Of a stretch of DNA of 64,000 bases, positions 15,876 to 25,773 are shown in pieces (position 1 is the first letter of the stretch; each line of letters starts with the position of its first letter). The stretch lies in assembly GCF_007860105.1 (NCBI RefSeq), contig NZ_SJPU01000001.1:2563700-2627699 (forward strand). Reading direction: 5' to 3'. The notes under the pieces were generated by a model. That model was not told the origin of the DNA. It was given only the letters and a program-made list of their open reading frames with translations, and did not search any database. This DNA comes from Allorhodopirellula heiligendammensis (lineage in GTDB: Bacteria > Planctomycetota > Planctomycetia > Pirellulales > Pirellulaceae). A program made the position numbers and the translations under genes.

Positions 15876-18628
15876 CTAGCTCGATTATCAGGCGATACAC
15901 TCCCACGCGATGTCAACGCGACAGCTTCGCGGTGCAACAGCTTGCACATCCAAGCCTCTCGGTTGACACTTTGAACTTCATCCATCGCGAGCTCCGCCGT
16001 TTCAAGCTCGCGACGAGATGCATTGGATTCCCCAATCGCGTGCAGCGCCATGGCCCGCACCAGATTTGGAGCGGGCGGTAACACACCTCCAGCTTCGTTC
16101 TGAAGTATTGTGATCGCTTCACGCGGCCGTTCGTGACGATATTCGGATAATGCTTTTGCAAACAACAAATACGGACGCGCCCAATCCTGGTCCGGCGACA
16201 ATTTGAGACTCAGCGCGCGGTCAATGAGACGTTCTGCCGCGAGGCGAACCTCCATCGAGCGAGGCTTCAAGAGGCAAGCACGACCAACCCTCTCGCAGAT
16301 GAGCGGGTTGGTTGTGTCGCCAAATCGCTCAAGTAGCAATTCACATGCATCGATGTAGCGGTCTTCCTGTCCAAGAAACAGACACAGCTCCGCATATCCA
16401 TCGACATCTTCATGCACTGAATGAATTTCATTGAATACTCTCTCCCATACCACCCTTGCTTCCTCCAGCCGGCCAAGACTTAATAGGGCGGTGCGCAGCC
16501 CCTGATTCGTTGAGCTTTCAGAATGCTGAAGTTCGATTGCACATCGGAAATGAGCAATCGAATCGTCAGCATGACCACTCTTGAGCAGTGTCCAAGCAAG
16601 TTGATGCTCCGCCCGACCGTGCCAAGGCTCAGATTCGAGCACGCGTTGGTAATAATATATTGCCTCGTCGAGTTGATTGAGCGATTCGAAATTGACCGCG
16701 AGATTGTAGTGGACCGCAGATGCGTTTGGCCGGAGTGCAAGTGCCGCGAGATTGTGACCAATCGCCAATTGAGATTTGTGCTGACTTAGTAAGTGGCCGA
16801 GTTCGAAGTTGAGCCAGAAATCCTGGGGGTAGTGATGATGTACTCGCTCCAGAAATTCGGTGGGGTCACCACCAAGCCGTCGCCAACGAGTGCCCATTGC
16901 AACTAGCAAAGTCACTGGTTGCTCATCGATTTCCGCAACATCCGCCAACTCCTGCAATCGATCGACGTTCGCCCACATCTCCTGGTGTCGCACTTCGTCA
17001 CGCCAGGAGTTTGGATCGGCTTGGCGAGCTACTTCGAGAATCCACGCGCGCGATTCTGCAGGTGCGCAGGCGGCCCAATCGTCCAGGGCGGCTATCAAAG
17101 CGACGTGAACCGTCGACAGCTTGATACGCGAAGCGACGACGTCAGGCTCGTCTAAACCGACTGCTCCAATTCGAGCTTCCTGAAAGGCAGCTCGGTATGC
17201 GTCGCTCGATTCTTGATAGTCGATACCACCGGGAACGTACTTTCCCCGACTTAATCGAATCGCATCCAGTTTCTCGGCTAGATCAAGTTCGGTTTGGGCT
17301 TTCACGATTTGTTCTCGAAGTACGCCCGAGCCACCATCTGGCATGCGACCGAGTATCGCGCGGGCTTCAGTAAATCTTCCTTCTTCCTCGAGTGAGAGTA
17401 CGAACGCCAACCGCTGTGTCCACTTCTCCCTTTCGATCCGACGTTGCGATTCGGCTTTGTAATGTTGCAGGGTAAACTCGCTTGCGAATCCAATCAATGC
17501 GACAGACGTGAACAAGAAACCTGCCAATGCAGGATTGCGTCGTATCCAACTCGCCAGTCGCTCCACTCGGCCGACAGGACGTGCATGAATGGGTTCACGA
17601 TTCAGAAATCGCTTCAAGTCGTCAGCAAGTTCTGATGCCGAAGCGTAGCGTTGCTCTGGTAGTTTCCTTAAACACTTAAGGCAGATCGTTTCAAGGTCAC
17701 GAGGAACGCTGGCGTTAATGTGCGATGGCGCTAAAACCTCAAGTTCAATGACTTGTCTTTGTGTCTCAGCGACGGTCTCTGCCCGAAAGGGGGCTCGTCC
17801 CGTGAGCATTTCGTAGAGAATGGCCCCTAAGGCGTACACGTCCACGGAAGTCCCAACGACTTTGCAATCCCCTCTGGCCTGCTCAGGCGCCATGTAGCTG
17901 GGGGTTCCCAGCCGCATTCCACTGACAGTAATTGCCGGATCTCGGTCCATGTGGCGAGCCAGTCCAAAGTCAACAACCTTTAAAATTCCGTCCGCTGACA
18001 ACAAGACGTTGGCAGGTTTCAGATCTCGATGCACGACGCCATTCGAATGCGCAAACTCGACCGCACCTGCCAGGACAAATATCTTTTCTGCTGCTTGCCG
18101 ATCTGGCTGAGGTGTGCCAGCAAGTCGTTCGGCTAAACTTCCTCCTTCCAGAAGTTCCATTGAGAAGAAAGATCGCCCCTCCGTTTCACCCACGTCATAA
18201 ATCTGCACAATGTGGGGGTGTTGCAATGCGGCGATTGCATGAAATTCACGCGCGAAACGAAGCTTTTCTGCGTGACTCGCAAACGGCCCAGATCGCAACA
18301 TTTTAATTGCCACGGTTCGATTGAGTTTGCGATGTCTCGCGCTGAAGACGACTCCCATTCCGCCGCTGCCGAGAATCTCAAGGACGTCGTAATCCGCAAA
18401 GTGTGGGAGCTGCCCTTTGGCTACTTCCGATTCCTGGCGGGACTGATCTGTTGCATTGTCAGAATCAGGAAACATCTCGTTGAGCTGCTGTTCGATGCTT
18501 TGAACATCGTCCAATCGCTGGCGAACGGCAGGCAAGAGTTCCGGGCAGGCTTTACAGGCGTCGGCGGGATCGCAGCCCGTAGCCAGAATGCGTTCCAACA
18601 GTTGCGTGATGCGTTGATCGTCGTACAT
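15851..18628 (-). CDS. Ser/Thr protein kinase with transmembrane and TPR region
   Basis: A 925-residue Hanks-type kinase. A short N-terminal helical part (1-75) precedes the kinase domain (~80-345): glycine loop [10 protein letters not shown], Lys109 in VAIKM, catalytic HRDLKPAN with Asp202, DFG Asp220 and the APE segment MAPEQ. One transmembrane segment lies near 365-385 ([19 protein letters not shown]). The remainder is helical with TPR-like repeats at ~620-900 (for example [20 protein letters not shown]). This is the common planctomycete kinase that follows an ECF sigma gene. Here that sigma gene (20038-20670) is separated from it by an ISL3-family insertion; without the IS the gap would be only ~75 bases. 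Transcription from the sigma promoter is therefore likely broken, or replaced by IS read-out. Confidence 0.9.
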   Translation of the reverse strand: MYDDQRITQLLERILATGCDPADACKACPELLPAVRQRLDDVQSIEQQLNEMFPDSDNATDQSRQESEVAKGQLPHFADYDVLEILGSGGMGVVFSARHRKLNRTVAIKMLRSGPFASHAEKLRFAREFHAIAALQHPHIVQIYDVGETEGRSFFSMELLEGGSLAERLAGTPQPDRQAAEKIFVLAGAVEFAHSNGVVHRDLKPANVLLSADGILKVVDFGLARHMDRDPAITVSGMRLGTPSYMAPEQARGDCKVVGTSVDVYALGAILYEMLTGRAPFRAETVAETQRQVIELEVLAPSHINASVPRDLETICLKCLRKLPEQRYASASELADDLKRFLNREPIHARPVGRVERLASWIRRNPALAGFLFTSVALIGFASEFTLQHYKAESQRRIEREKWTQRLAFVLSLEEEGRFTEARAILGRMPDGGSGVLREQIVKAQTELDLAEKLDAIRLSRGKYVPGGIDYQESSDAYRAAFQEARIGAVGLDEPDVVASRIKLSTVHVALIAALDDWAACAPAESRAWILEVARQADPNSWRDEVRHQEMWANVDRLQELADVAEIDEQPVTLLVAMGTRWRRLGGDPTEFLERVHHHYPQDFWLNFELGHLLSQHKSQLAIGHNLAALALRPNASAVHYNLAVNFESLNQLDEAIYYYQRVLESEPWHGRAEHQLAWTLLKSGHADDSIAHFRCAIELQHSESSTNQGLRTALLSLGRLEEARVVWERVFNEIHSVHEDVDGYAELCLFLGQEDRYIDACELLLERFGDTTNPLICERVGRACLLKPRSMEVRLAAERLIDRALSLKLSPDQDWARPYLLFAKALSEYRHERPREAITILQNEAGGVLPPAPNLVRAMALHAIGESNASRRELETAELAMDEVQSVNREAWMCKLLHREAVALTSRGSVSPDNRASQVPTDSP

Positions 18629-18689
18629 CGATAGAAATCCAACAACACGTCAAGCCTGGGGGACGGTACTTGAGAAGCTACGTTTCTTA

Positions 18690-18697
18690 CAGACTAT
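18690..18697. repeat. Left target duplication of the ISL3-family element
   Basis: CAGACTAT directly before the left end. The matching right copy is CAGATTAT at 20034-20041, seven of eight bases identical. An 8-bp duplication is the usual ISL3 size. Confidence 0.7.
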
Positions 18698-20033
18698 GGC
18701 TCATCCGACGGAAGCGTGCGCCGGGTTTGAAGTCGCGGAAGTTACGACGGATGGATAAAAAAGTGTGGACATGCCATCCTTCAAAGAGAATTCTCACATC
18801 TTCTTTGCAGGAACGTACATGTCCACCTCCTTGTTGTATCACTCTTTCGGCATTCGTGGCTACCGGCAGACTCGAATCGAGCCCACCGGAGGCGTTACAC
18901 GGTTCCATGTCCATCCAAATGAGAAGTCGATCTGCTGTTCCTCGTGCCAAAGCAGCAACGTGATCAAACGAGGCGTCACGCAACGCGAATTCAGGTGTTC
19001 GCCGATCGGATTGAAGCAGACCGTCATTGTCGGCACTTTGCCACGTCTGCAGTGCCGCGATTGCGGGGTCGTTCGTCAGATCAAGGTCGGCTTTGCCGAT
19101 GCTCGTCGTAGCTACACCAAGAACTGGGCCAACTACGCATTGCAGCTCACTCGCAGCATGACAATCAAAGACGTTGCCGATCTTCTCGGTGTCACATGGG
19201 ACGTGATCAAGGAAATCAAAAAAAACGATCTCAGGCGACGATTCGCCAATCCTTCCCTGAAAGACGTTCGGTGGATTGCGATCGACGAGATCTGCATCGG
19301 CAAAGGGCATCGCTACGTGACACTGGTAATGAACTTGGATAGTGGAGCGATTATCTTCGTTGGAGACGGGAAATCGGCTGAATCGCTGGTTCCATTTTGG
19401 AAACGCTTGGGGCGTCGGCGGCATCGAATCGAAGCGGTGGCAATGGACATGTCCTCGGCCTACATCTCGGCGGTGCGCGGGAACCTCCCCAAGGCCGACA
19501 TCGTCTTTGACCGCTTTCATGTGGCGAAGTTGATGAACGAGAAGCTGACCACGCTGCGTCGACAACTGTACCAAGAGGCGACGGCCGACGAGAAATCGGT
19601 GCTCAAGGGGAGCCGCTGGTTGCTGCTGAAGAACCCCGAGAATCTGAGCGAGGATCGGGACGAAGAGGCTCACTTGGCAGCGGCGCTGCAGCTCAATGAA
19701 CCGCTGGCCACGGGATACTATCTCAAAGAGGAGTTGCGATTGTTTTGGGGGCACACCTTTCGATGGCCTGCGCAGTTGTTCTTGCGGTCATGGTGCAGGC
19801 GAGCCACCGCGACGGGACTTTCACCATTGAAGACGATGGCCAAAACCCTGACGCGGCTTGAGGAAGGGCTGTTGAGTTATTTCAAACACCGGATTTCTTC
19901 TGGACCGATGGAGGGCACCAATAACAAAATCAAGACGCTCCAACGACAATCCTACGGCATTCGTGATCGCGAATACTTCGAACTACTGCTTTATTCGCTC
20001 CATCAGAAAAAGTACGCTTTAGTCGGATGAGCC
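18698..20033 (+). mobile_element. ISL3-family insertion sequence (1,336 bp)
   Basis: Terminal repeats GGCTCATCCGAC (18698-18709) and GTCGGATGAGCC (20022-20033) are perfect 12-bp inverted copies, and AAGCGT/ACGCTT just inside extends the match. It carries one intact transposase gene whose stop codon lies inside the right repeat. The near-perfect 8-bp target duplication shows simple insertion. It landed at the stop codon of an ECF sigma gene, separating it from its kinase. Confidence 0.9.
18819..20030 (+). CDS. ISL3-family transposase
   Basis: A 403-residue transposase. The N-terminus carries a zinc-ribbon-like Cys set (CCSSCQSSNVI and later LQCRDCG), then a HTH-like part (MTIKDVADLLGVTWDVIKEI). 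The DDE core has IAIDEICIGKGHRY, AVAMDMSSAYISAV, FDRFHVAKLMN and, near the end, GPMEGTNNKIKTLQRQSYGI, all standard for ISL3. AGGA eight bases upstream supports the ATG at 18819; the frame is open from 18765. The gene is full length, so the element may be active. Confidence 0.93.
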   Translation: MSTSLLYHSFGIRGYRQTRIEPTGGVTRFHVHPNEKSICCSSCQSSNVIKRGVTQREFRCSPIGLKQTVIVGTLPRLQCRDCGVVRQIKVGFADARRSYTKNWANYALQLTRSMTIKDVADLLGVTWDVIKEIKKNDLRRRFANPSLKDVRWIAIDEICIGKGHRYVTLVMNLDSGAIIFVGDGKSAESLVPFWKRLGRRRHRIEAVAMDMSSAYISAVRGNLPKADIVFDRFHVAKLMNEKLTTLRRQLYQEATADEKSVLKGSRWLLLKNPENLSEDRDEEAHLAAALQLNEPLATGYYLKEELRLFWGHTFRWPAQLFLRSWCRRATATGLSPLKTMAKTLTRLEEGLLSYFKHRISSGPMEGTNNKIKTLQRQSYGIRDREYFELLLYSLHQKKYALVG

Positions 20034-20041
20034 CAGATTAT
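20034..20041. repeat. Right target duplication of the ISL3-family element
   Basis: CAGATTAT, one base different from the left copy at 18690-18697. It contains the TAA stop (read on the minus strand) of the sigma gene. Confidence 0.7.
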
Positions 20042-20670
20042 TCGTTTTCATTCGAATTGGTACCTAACGATATCTCTTTTAGAGATTGTGACAGAAGTAA
20101 CAGACTTCGGTTCAATCGCCGCTGAATTGTTTTGGTTGAGACGTTAACGATCTGCGCTGCTTCGACCTGCGACATGCCCTGAATTCGTATAAGACTGAAG
20201 ACTTCCAATTCCTCCTCGGGCAATTGCTCGATCGCATCCAGCATTCGTTTGGCACTTTCACTCAGTTCGGACCCACTACTTTCTGGCGCAACGATCAAGG
20301 ACTCTGGAAAGTCAACGAACGCCTCCCCATCGTCCAGGCGTCGGGCCAGGTCATTTAGTTCCCAACGCATATGCTGATTGGCGAGTGAAAAGAACTGCCG
20401 AACACTCGCAGGCCGCGCTTTCTGCATTGCTTTTATCAAACGCCCGACAACGGAACTCAACAGCTCTTCAGCCTGCAAGTTCAGAGGCGCTCCGACCAGT
20501 CGCGGATAATTTCTATAGAGGACCGTGGCACACAATTTGTGCAGTCGACTTACTGCACGACTGAGCAGTTCATGAATCACGGTGTCAGCCGGAGCATCCT
20601 TCGGCAGATCAGCCAAGAGGGCGACGTACTTTTCGACGGCGGCAGTTGTGTTTCCTATGTCGTTTTGCAT
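20038..20670 (-). CDS. ECF-type RNA polymerase sigma factor
   Basis: A 210-residue sigma factor of the planctomycete ECF groups that are normally encoded just before a Ser/Thr kinase. The sigma-2 part spans ~35-120 (AEELLSSVVGRLIKAMQKAR, FFSLANQHMRWELNDLARRL) and sigma-4 ~150-200 (LPEEELEVFSLIRIQGMSQV, then VNVSTKTIQRRLNRSL). The ATG at 20670 is preferred over an open upstream extension to 20751, which is Cys-rich and unlike the family. The gene is complete: the ISL3 insertion begins right after its stop codon. It presumably directs RNA polymerase to a regulon controlled by the kinase at 15851-18628. Confidence 0.88.
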   Translation of the reverse strand: MQNDIGNTTAAVEKYVALLADLPKDAPADTVIHELLSRAVSRLHKLCATVLYRNYPRLVGAPLNLQAEELLSSVVGRLIKAMQKARPASVRQFFSLANQHMRWELNDLARRLDDGEAFVDFPESLIVAPESSGSELSESAKRMLDAIEQLPEEELEVFSLIRIQGMSQVEAAQIVNVSTKTIQRRLNRSLLLLSQSLKEISLGTNSNENE

Positions 20671-20829
20671 TGTTTTTCGCCTGCTGAACGTGAGGCCTCG
20701 AGATGGTTTGTTGCAGCAGGACGGACCGCATTGGGTACAAGGAGGCACCACCGAATCGCCTTGCTATCGGTCCTGTCCAGTCTGTCCGCTTAGTGTAGCA
20801 GAGGGAGTCACGAACAAAGAGCCTCGCAT

Positions 20830-20860
20830 CGCCAACGACGGCCCCTTAGCTACGTTGGCG
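20830..20860. other. 8-bp inverted repeat upstream of pirin gene
   Basis: CGCCAACG (20830-20837) and CGTTGGCG (20853-20860) are perfect inverted copies with a 15-base spacer in the divergent gap between the sigma and pirin genes. It is a possible operator or RNA hairpin. The rest of 20671-20969 shows nothing distinct. Confidence 0.3.
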
Positions 20861-20969
20861 ACGTCCCCCAGTTATGACCAAGGCTCTACCGAGGAACCCT
20901 TGTTTCCACTGTACGGTGCCAAATAGTTCAAATTGACACACGAAGCTCTTCAACCACAGGGTTTTAGCG

Positions 20970-21668
20970 ATGATCAACATTCGCAGATCTGCAGATCGCG
21001 GGCATGCCGATTACGGCTGGCTGATGTCGCATCATACGTTCTCGTTTTCAGCGTACCACGACGTAAACCACATGGGATTTCGAGCGCTCCGTGTGATGAA
21101 CGAGGACCGTGTCGGTGCTGGGCAAGGGTTTGGATCTCATCCACACAAGGATATGGAGATCGTTTCCTACGTGTTGGAAGGAGCTCTGGAACACAAGGAC
21201 TCGATGGGAAACGGTGCCGTTTTACACCCCGGAGAGTTTCAACGCATCTCAGCAGGTACGGGCATCACTCACAGTGAGTTCAATCCGTCGAGTGATGAGC
21301 CAACCCACTTCTACCAAATATGGATTGGTCCAGATCGGTTGGGCCATGCGCCAAGTTATGAACAGAAGCGTTTCGACGTCAGCAGTTCAGCTCAGCAGCT
21401 TCGTTTAGTCGCTTCGGCTGATGGTCGTGAGGGTTCAATCACCATCCATCAGGATGTGCAAATATATGTCGCGCAACTAGCCGCCGAGAAATCAATTGAG
21501 TTCCAACTGGAAGAGAGCCGCCATGCCTGGCTGCAGGTACTGCGTGGTCGCGTCAAATTGAATGGATACGCGATGGAAACAGGCGATGGAGCAGCCGTCA
21601 GTAGTGAAACAGCCCTCGACATTTGCGCCACCCTGGATGCGGAAATCATGTTGTTCGATCTCTGCTAA
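20970..21668 (+). CDS. Pirin-family protein (YhhW-like bicupin)
   Basis: A 232-residue pirin-like double cupin. The N-terminal cupin shows the metal-binding set HPHKDMEIVSYVLEGALEHK (three His and a Glu), followed by GITHSEFNPS. The start MINIRRSADRGHADYGWLMS is typical of the YhhW group, some of which open quercetin with oxygen. It is cytoplasmic. The gene begins a plus-strand run with an isochorismatase-like hydrolase and an amidohydrolase, a set often seen together in detoxification or stress loci. The substrate is unknown. Confidence 0.92.
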   Translation: MINIRRSADRGHADYGWLMSHHTFSFSAYHDVNHMGFRALRVMNEDRVGAGQGFGSHPHKDMEIVSYVLEGALEHKDSMGNGAVLHPGEFQRISAGTGITHSEFNPSSDEPTHFYQIWIGPDRLGHAPSYEQKRFDVSSSAQQLRLVASADGREGSITIHQDVQIYVAQLAAEKSIEFQLEESRHAWLQVLRGRVKLNGYAMETGDGAAVSSETALDICATLDAEIMLFDLC

Positions 21669-21764
21669 GTCGGAATGTCCAGACGCGATAGCAGGCAACT
21701 TCACGTTTTCCGCAAAACTCTAGCTACCTCTACTGATATTATTCAATCAAACCAAAAGGAAACC

Positions 21765-22445
21765 ATGCCCATGACCAACGCTCTTGCTGATACCGACGGT
21801 GGACTGCTTACCAAAGACAACTGCGCACTGGCATTCATCGACTTGCAACCTCAGATGTCCTTTGGCGCCGCCAGCGGGATTGACCGCCAACTGCTCGTGA
21901 ACAACGTGCTCATGCTCGCCAAAGGAGCGAAAGAGTTTGGGGTTCCAACCATCATCACTACGGTAGAAACAGAGTCGTTTAGTGGGCCGACTTGGCCACA
22001 GTTACTGGATGTCTTTCCAGATCAAACGCCAATCGAACGAACCGGCATGAACTCCTGGGATACGCAAGCATTCCGCGATGCGATCAAAGCGACTGGGAGG
22101 AAGAACATCATCCTCTCGGGGCTCTGGACGGAAGTCTGTATCACGTGGCCAACGCTGAACATGTTGGCCGAAGGCTACAACATTTTTGTTGTCGAGGACG
22201 CTTGCGCGGGTACGTCGCCCGCTTCCCATGATGCGGCATTGTCGCGCATGGTCCAAGCCGGCGCCGTGCGGATGACAACGATCGCAACCGTGCTCGAGTT
22301 TCAGCGCGATTGGGCCTATCGAGATCACTACAACGCACTGATGAATCTATTCCGAGAACATGGTGGTGGATACGGCATGGGCATCGAGTACGCCTACACG
22401 ATGGTGCATAAGGCGCCGCCCGCGCGCAAGCACGTGAAGTCTTAA
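21765..22445 (+). CDS. Isochorismatase-family cysteine hydrolase (YcaC-like)
   Basis: A 226-residue isochorismatase-like hydrolase. Catalytic parts are Asp in LAFIDLQPQMSF and the nucleophile Cys in SGLWTEVCITWP, flanked by ERTGMNSWDTQAF. It closely fits YcaC-type hydrolases of unknown substrate. AGGA sits four bases before the ATG at 21765 and ten before a second ATG at 21771, so either may be used; the frame upstream to 21675 has no homology. It lies ~95 bases after the pirin gene in the same direction. Confidence 0.88.
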   Translation: MPMTNALADTDGGLLTKDNCALAFIDLQPQMSFGAASGIDRQLLVNNVLMLAKGAKEFGVPTIITTVETESFSGPTWPQLLDVFPDQTPIERTGMNSWDTQAFRDAIKATGRKNIILSGLWTEVCITWPTLNMLAEGYNIFVVEDACAGTSPASHDAALSRMVQAGAVRMTTIATVLEFQRDWAYRDHYNALMNLFREHGGGYGMGIEYAYTMVHKAPPARKHVKS

Positions 22446-22486
22446 AGACTTTCTTTCCGAACCGATTTGGCTATCCGTGCAATGCG

Positions 22487-22655
22487 ATGAACAGAGATTG
22501 GGATGAGTCCGTGAGAGCTGTCCACGTCGCCGTGACGAGAGAAGTCAAACACGGGTGTGAAGCCGATTTTGAGGCTGCACTGAAGGAGTTTGCTCGCGAG
22601 TCACTTCACTTCCCCGGAACTACGGGCGTTCATCTTATCAAAGGCGTGCATCACG
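22487..22655 (+). pseudogene. 5' remnant of an antibiotic biosynthesis monooxygenase-type gene
   Basis: The first ~52 codons encode VHVAVTREVKHGCEADFEAA and then FARESLHFPGTTGVHLIKG, the start of an ABM-domain protein (normally ~100-190 residues). After that the frame leaves the family and runs out of phase into the amidohydrolase gene, whose ATG is at 22656. The gene seems to have lost its 3' part through a deletion that joined it to the next gene. Confidence 0.6.
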
Positions 22656-24440
22656 ATGGCACCTCAACTCATACTCTACAACGGCAAAGTTACAACACTC
22701 GCTCTGCGACAACCCGAAGTGTCTGCCATCGCAGTTTCCGATGGAGTTGTTTCGGCGATCGGTACTGATAACGAAGTTCTCTCACTGGCCGATGAGCAGA
22801 CGCAGCGAGTTGACTTGAATGGTCGTCGTGTCATTCCTGGACTGAACGACTCGCATTTGCATGTTATCCGAGCAGGGCTTTTCTATAACCTGGAACTGCG
22901 CTGGGATGGCGTTCCGAGTCTGTCGCAAGCGTTGGCCCAACTGAAGCAGCAGGCCGACATGACTCCGCCACCGCAGTGGGTGCGGGTCATCGGCGGCTGG
23001 AACGAATTTCAGTTCAAAGAAGGTCGCATGCCATCACTGGACGAGATTAACAAAGCGGCGCCTGACACACCAGTCTTCCTATTGCACTTGTACGATTCAG
23101 CCCTACTGAACAAAGCCGCCTTGCGCGTCCTGGGGTTCGATCGCAACACACCGAATCCCCCAGGAGGACTGATCGCGCGCGACGCGAAAGGCAATCCAAC
23201 TGGGCTACTGATTGCCGAGCCCAGCGCGTTGGTTCTCTATTCGACGATTGCCAATGCTCCCAAGTTGTCACACGAAGATCAACTGAACTCGACGCGGCAC
23301 TACCTGCGAGAACTAAATCGCTTTGGCGTGACTAGTGCCTCAGATGCGGGCGGTGGTGGGCAGAACTATCCCGAGGATTACTCCGTTGTCAAGCAACTGG
23401 ACGAAGCCGGGCAACTGACCGTACGAATCGCCTACAGTCTATTCGCGCAGAAACCTGGAGAGGAGCTTGCCGATTACACGCGATGGCTGGACATGACGAA
23501 GCCCGGAGATGGAAGTGATTTGCTCCGCGTCAATGGTGCGGGTGAGAATCTAGTTTGGAGCGCTGCGGACTTTGAAAACTTCCTGCAACCGAGACCCGAC
23601 TTGCGGCCACTGATGGAACAGGAGCTCGAAGCCGTCATTCACAACCTTGCAGAAGCCAGCTGGCCATGGCGCATTCATGCTACTTATGATGAGTCGATTG
23701 GTCGCTTTCTCGATATCTTTGAACGTGTTCATCGCGATGTTCCGATCGACCGACTGCGATGGTTCATTGACCATGCCGAAACAGTGTCTGAGCGGAATCT
23801 TGCTCGCATTCAGTCGCTCGGAGGCGGCATCGCCACGCAACATCGTATGGCCTATCAAGGTGAGTACTTCATCCGACGTTATGGCGTGGAAGCCGCCAAG
23901 CGTCGTCCACCGCTGCGGAGGATGTTGCAGATGGGCCTCCCAGTTGGAGCAGGCACAGACGGCACGCGAGTAGCCAGCTACCATCCATGGACTTGCCTGT
24001 GGTGGATGGTGACGTCGAAGACCGTTGGCGGAACCGTACTGCATAGCGAATCAGATCGACTAACGCGCCAAGAGGCACTCCAACTCTACACGCAGGGCAG
24101 TGCTTGGTTTAGCCGCGAGGAGCACCGGAAGGGAACTCTGGAAGTTGGTCGATTCGCGGATCTGGCTGTATTGAGCGATGACTACTTCGCAGTCGAACCC
24201 GACGACATTCGTGCAATCGAAAGCGTCCTGACCATTGTTGGCGGTCGCGTTGTCTACGGCAAAGGAGACTACGCGTCTCTCGCACCAGTGCTTCCGCCCG
24301 TCAGTCCACGTTGGTCTCCCGTCGCCACCCTTGGCGGTTACCACAACACGAATTCCACTACGCCTCTCCGACATGAACACACCCAATTCATGGCTGCCGA
24401 TGGAAGAGTCTGGCAAGCCGGCTGTGGGTGCGGCGTTTAG
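22656..24440 (+). CDS. YtcJ-like metal-dependent amidohydrolase
   Basis: A 594-residue amidohydrolase of the YtcJ group, which hydrolyses amide or ester bonds with bound metal. The start shows LILYNGKVTTL and AIAVSDGVVSAIG (beta-sandwich), then the metal motif PGLNDSHLHVIRAG. Later parts are WRIHATYDESI, FIDHAETVSE, ATQHRMAYQGE and the Asp-containing GAGTDGTRVASYHPW. The C-terminus has GTLEVGRFADLAVLSDDYF, typical of the fold. The ATG at 22656 is the family start; the open frame from 22590 belongs to the ABM remnant region in another phase. No signal peptide is seen, although some relatives are exported. The natural substrate is unknown. Confidence 0.9.
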   Translation: MAPQLILYNGKVTTLALRQPEVSAIAVSDGVVSAIGTDNEVLSLADEQTQRVDLNGRRVIPGLNDSHLHVIRAGLFYNLELRWDGVPSLSQALAQLKQQADMTPPPQWVRVIGGWNEFQFKEGRMPSLDEINKAAPDTPVFLLHLYDSALLNKAALRVLGFDRNTPNPPGGLIARDAKGNPTGLLIAEPSALVLYSTIANAPKLSHEDQLNSTRHYLRELNRFGVTSASDAGGGGQNYPEDYSVVKQLDEAGQLTVRIAYSLFAQKPGEELADYTRWLDMTKPGDGSDLLRVNGAGENLVWSAADFENFLQPRPDLRPLMEQELEAVIHNLAEASWPWRIHATYDESIGRFLDIFERVHRDVPIDRLRWFIDHAETVSERNLARIQSLGGGIATQHRMAYQGEYFIRRYGVEAAKRRPPLRRMLQMGLPVGAGTDGTRVASYHPWTCLWWMVTSKTVGGTVLHSESDRLTRQEALQLYTQGSAWFSREEHRKGTLEVGRFADLAVLSDDYFAVEPDDIRAIESVLTIVGGRVVYGKGDYASLAPVLPPVSPRWSPVATLGGYHNTNSTTPLRHEHTQFMAADGRVWQAGCGCGV

Positions 24441-24586
24441 TTCCAACCAATACAGCCGCTCTTTTAGGTCTTCGATTGGAGTGGGCTATCGCTCACTATA
24501 CGTGTTCTCTTGCAGAGGAAATGAAAGCGTGTCTCATGAAGCGTCCGCAGTGAAATCTGGGAAGCATGTTTGTTGGCTAATGATAA

Positions 24587-25333
24587 TCAAACCGGCAAAC
24601 GGTACAGCGGACGAATCTCTGCCGTCCCTCGATGCGATCCCGGAATCCTGGCGGCGATCGAAATCGCCTCGTTCAGATTCGCGACCCGAATCAGAAAATA
24701 GCCGCCGAGTTGTTCTTTCGTTTCGGTGAACGGACCATCGGTCACTGCTCGAGCTCCGTGGCGAACACGTACACAGTATGCAGTTTTTGGTGGCTGTAGC
24801 GGTGCTGCCGAAATGAACTGGCCGTTCACGTGAAGTTGTTGGCAAACGTCGACGGACTCAGCTAATGCGGGCGCGTGTTCATCGGGAGGCCAAGCCCCTT
24901 CTTGGGCATACATCAGTAGGATATAGTCTCGGCGTTGCTCAGCATCGCTGGGAGGTTGGTCGGCGGTGCCTCGTTCAGGCAGTAACAACGAGTTTGGTAG
25001 CGGGAGCAGCGGTCGAATTTCAATCGTTCCCTTGGTCGCTGGTGGTAGTCGACTCGCAATATCGATCGCTTCGTCAACGTCTCTGACGTCAACGATGCAG
25101 TATCCTCCGAGCTGCTCGGTCGTTTCCGCAAACGGGCCGTCTGTGACTTGGTGTTTTCCATCGCGAACACGCACGCATGTCGCAGTCGCAATCGAATCCA
25201 ACGCGGAAGCTATCAGCCACATGCCTTGCGTTTCCAGTTCTTTGCAGATGGCTGTCGACTCCAGAATGTAATCTCGACGTTCGTCTTCGGTCCACCAACT
25301 TTCCGATGCGTAAATCAGCAACATGTATTTCAT
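24587..25333 (-). CDS. Tandem YCII-domain protein
   Basis: A 248-residue protein made of two YCII-related units (~1-115 and ~135-245). Both carry the same landmarks: MKYMLLIYASE or YILLMYAQE, then CVRVRDGKHQVTDGPFAETT and CVRVRHGARAVTDGPFTETK, each followed by EQLGGY. Family members usually hold one unit and sit beside ECF sigma or DoxX genes; their catalytic role is unproven. GGAGG inside the end of the DoxX gene gives a strong ribosome site for the ATG at 25333, two bases after the DoxX stop, so the two are coupled. The fused duplication is the unusual part. Confidence 0.88.
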   Translation of the reverse strand: MKYMLLIYASESWWTEDERRDYILESTAICKELETQGMWLIASALDSIATATCVRVRDGKHQVTDGPFAETTEQLGGYCIVDVRDVDEAIDIASRLPPATKGTIEIRPLLPLPNSLLLPERGTADQPPSDAEQRRDYILLMYAQEGAWPPDEHAPALAESVDVCQQLHVNGQFISAAPLQPPKTAYCVRVRHGARAVTDGPFTETKEQLGGYFLIRVANLNEAISIAARIPGSHRGTAEIRPLYRLPV

Positions 25334-25335
25334 AT

Positions 25336-25749
25336 TCAGCCCTCCATTGTTTCACTACTGTCCGGCTGGCTGGAGTTTGTTCCATACGCCAATCTGAAGA
25401 TTTCTGGTGTTCGCAGTCCAAGTCCTACCCACGCGACAATACCAATGATGATTGGAAAGTACCACGGATCATCGACACGCAAGTGCGTAAGGACCGCCCC
25501 GCCGAGGTATCCTGTTAGCAAAATTGCTCCCAGAAACGACGTTCGCGGGATCAGATAAATCAACGTCACAGCAATTTCCAGTACCCCGATGGTGGGAAGC
25601 AGATCGAGTGGCAATTCCAGTTGCGCCATCATCTCGTTCTTGCCGGGGAATTCGAAGAATTTTGGAACGCCGCTAGCACCGATCATGAAGAGACCGACAA
25701 GTGCGGTCAGTCCCCAGCCGATGATTCTTTTTATTCTCGATACTCGCAT
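25336..25749 (-). CDS. DoxX-like membrane protein
   Basis: A 137-residue protein with four hydrophobic segments, of the DoxX/DoxX-like family (GWGLTALVGLFMIGASGVPK, ELPLDLLPTIGVLEIAVTLI, SFLGAILLTGYLGGAVLTHL). DoxX-like proteins are inner-membrane proteins whose biochemical role is mostly unknown. It is translationally coupled to the YCII gene downstream. An operon with SRPBCC and VOC genes upstream is a common planctomycete arrangement; here the VOC gene is only a remnant. Confidence 0.85.
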   Translation of the reverse strand: MRVSRIKRIIGWGLTALVGLFMIGASGVPKFFEFPGKNEMMAQLELPLDLLPTIGVLEIAVTLIYLIPRTSFLGAILLTGYLGGAVLTHLRVDDPWYFPIIIGIVAWVGLGLRTPEIFRLAYGTNSSQPDSSETMEG

Positions 25750-25773
25750 GTGGTTGCTCCTGTGATTAATTGA

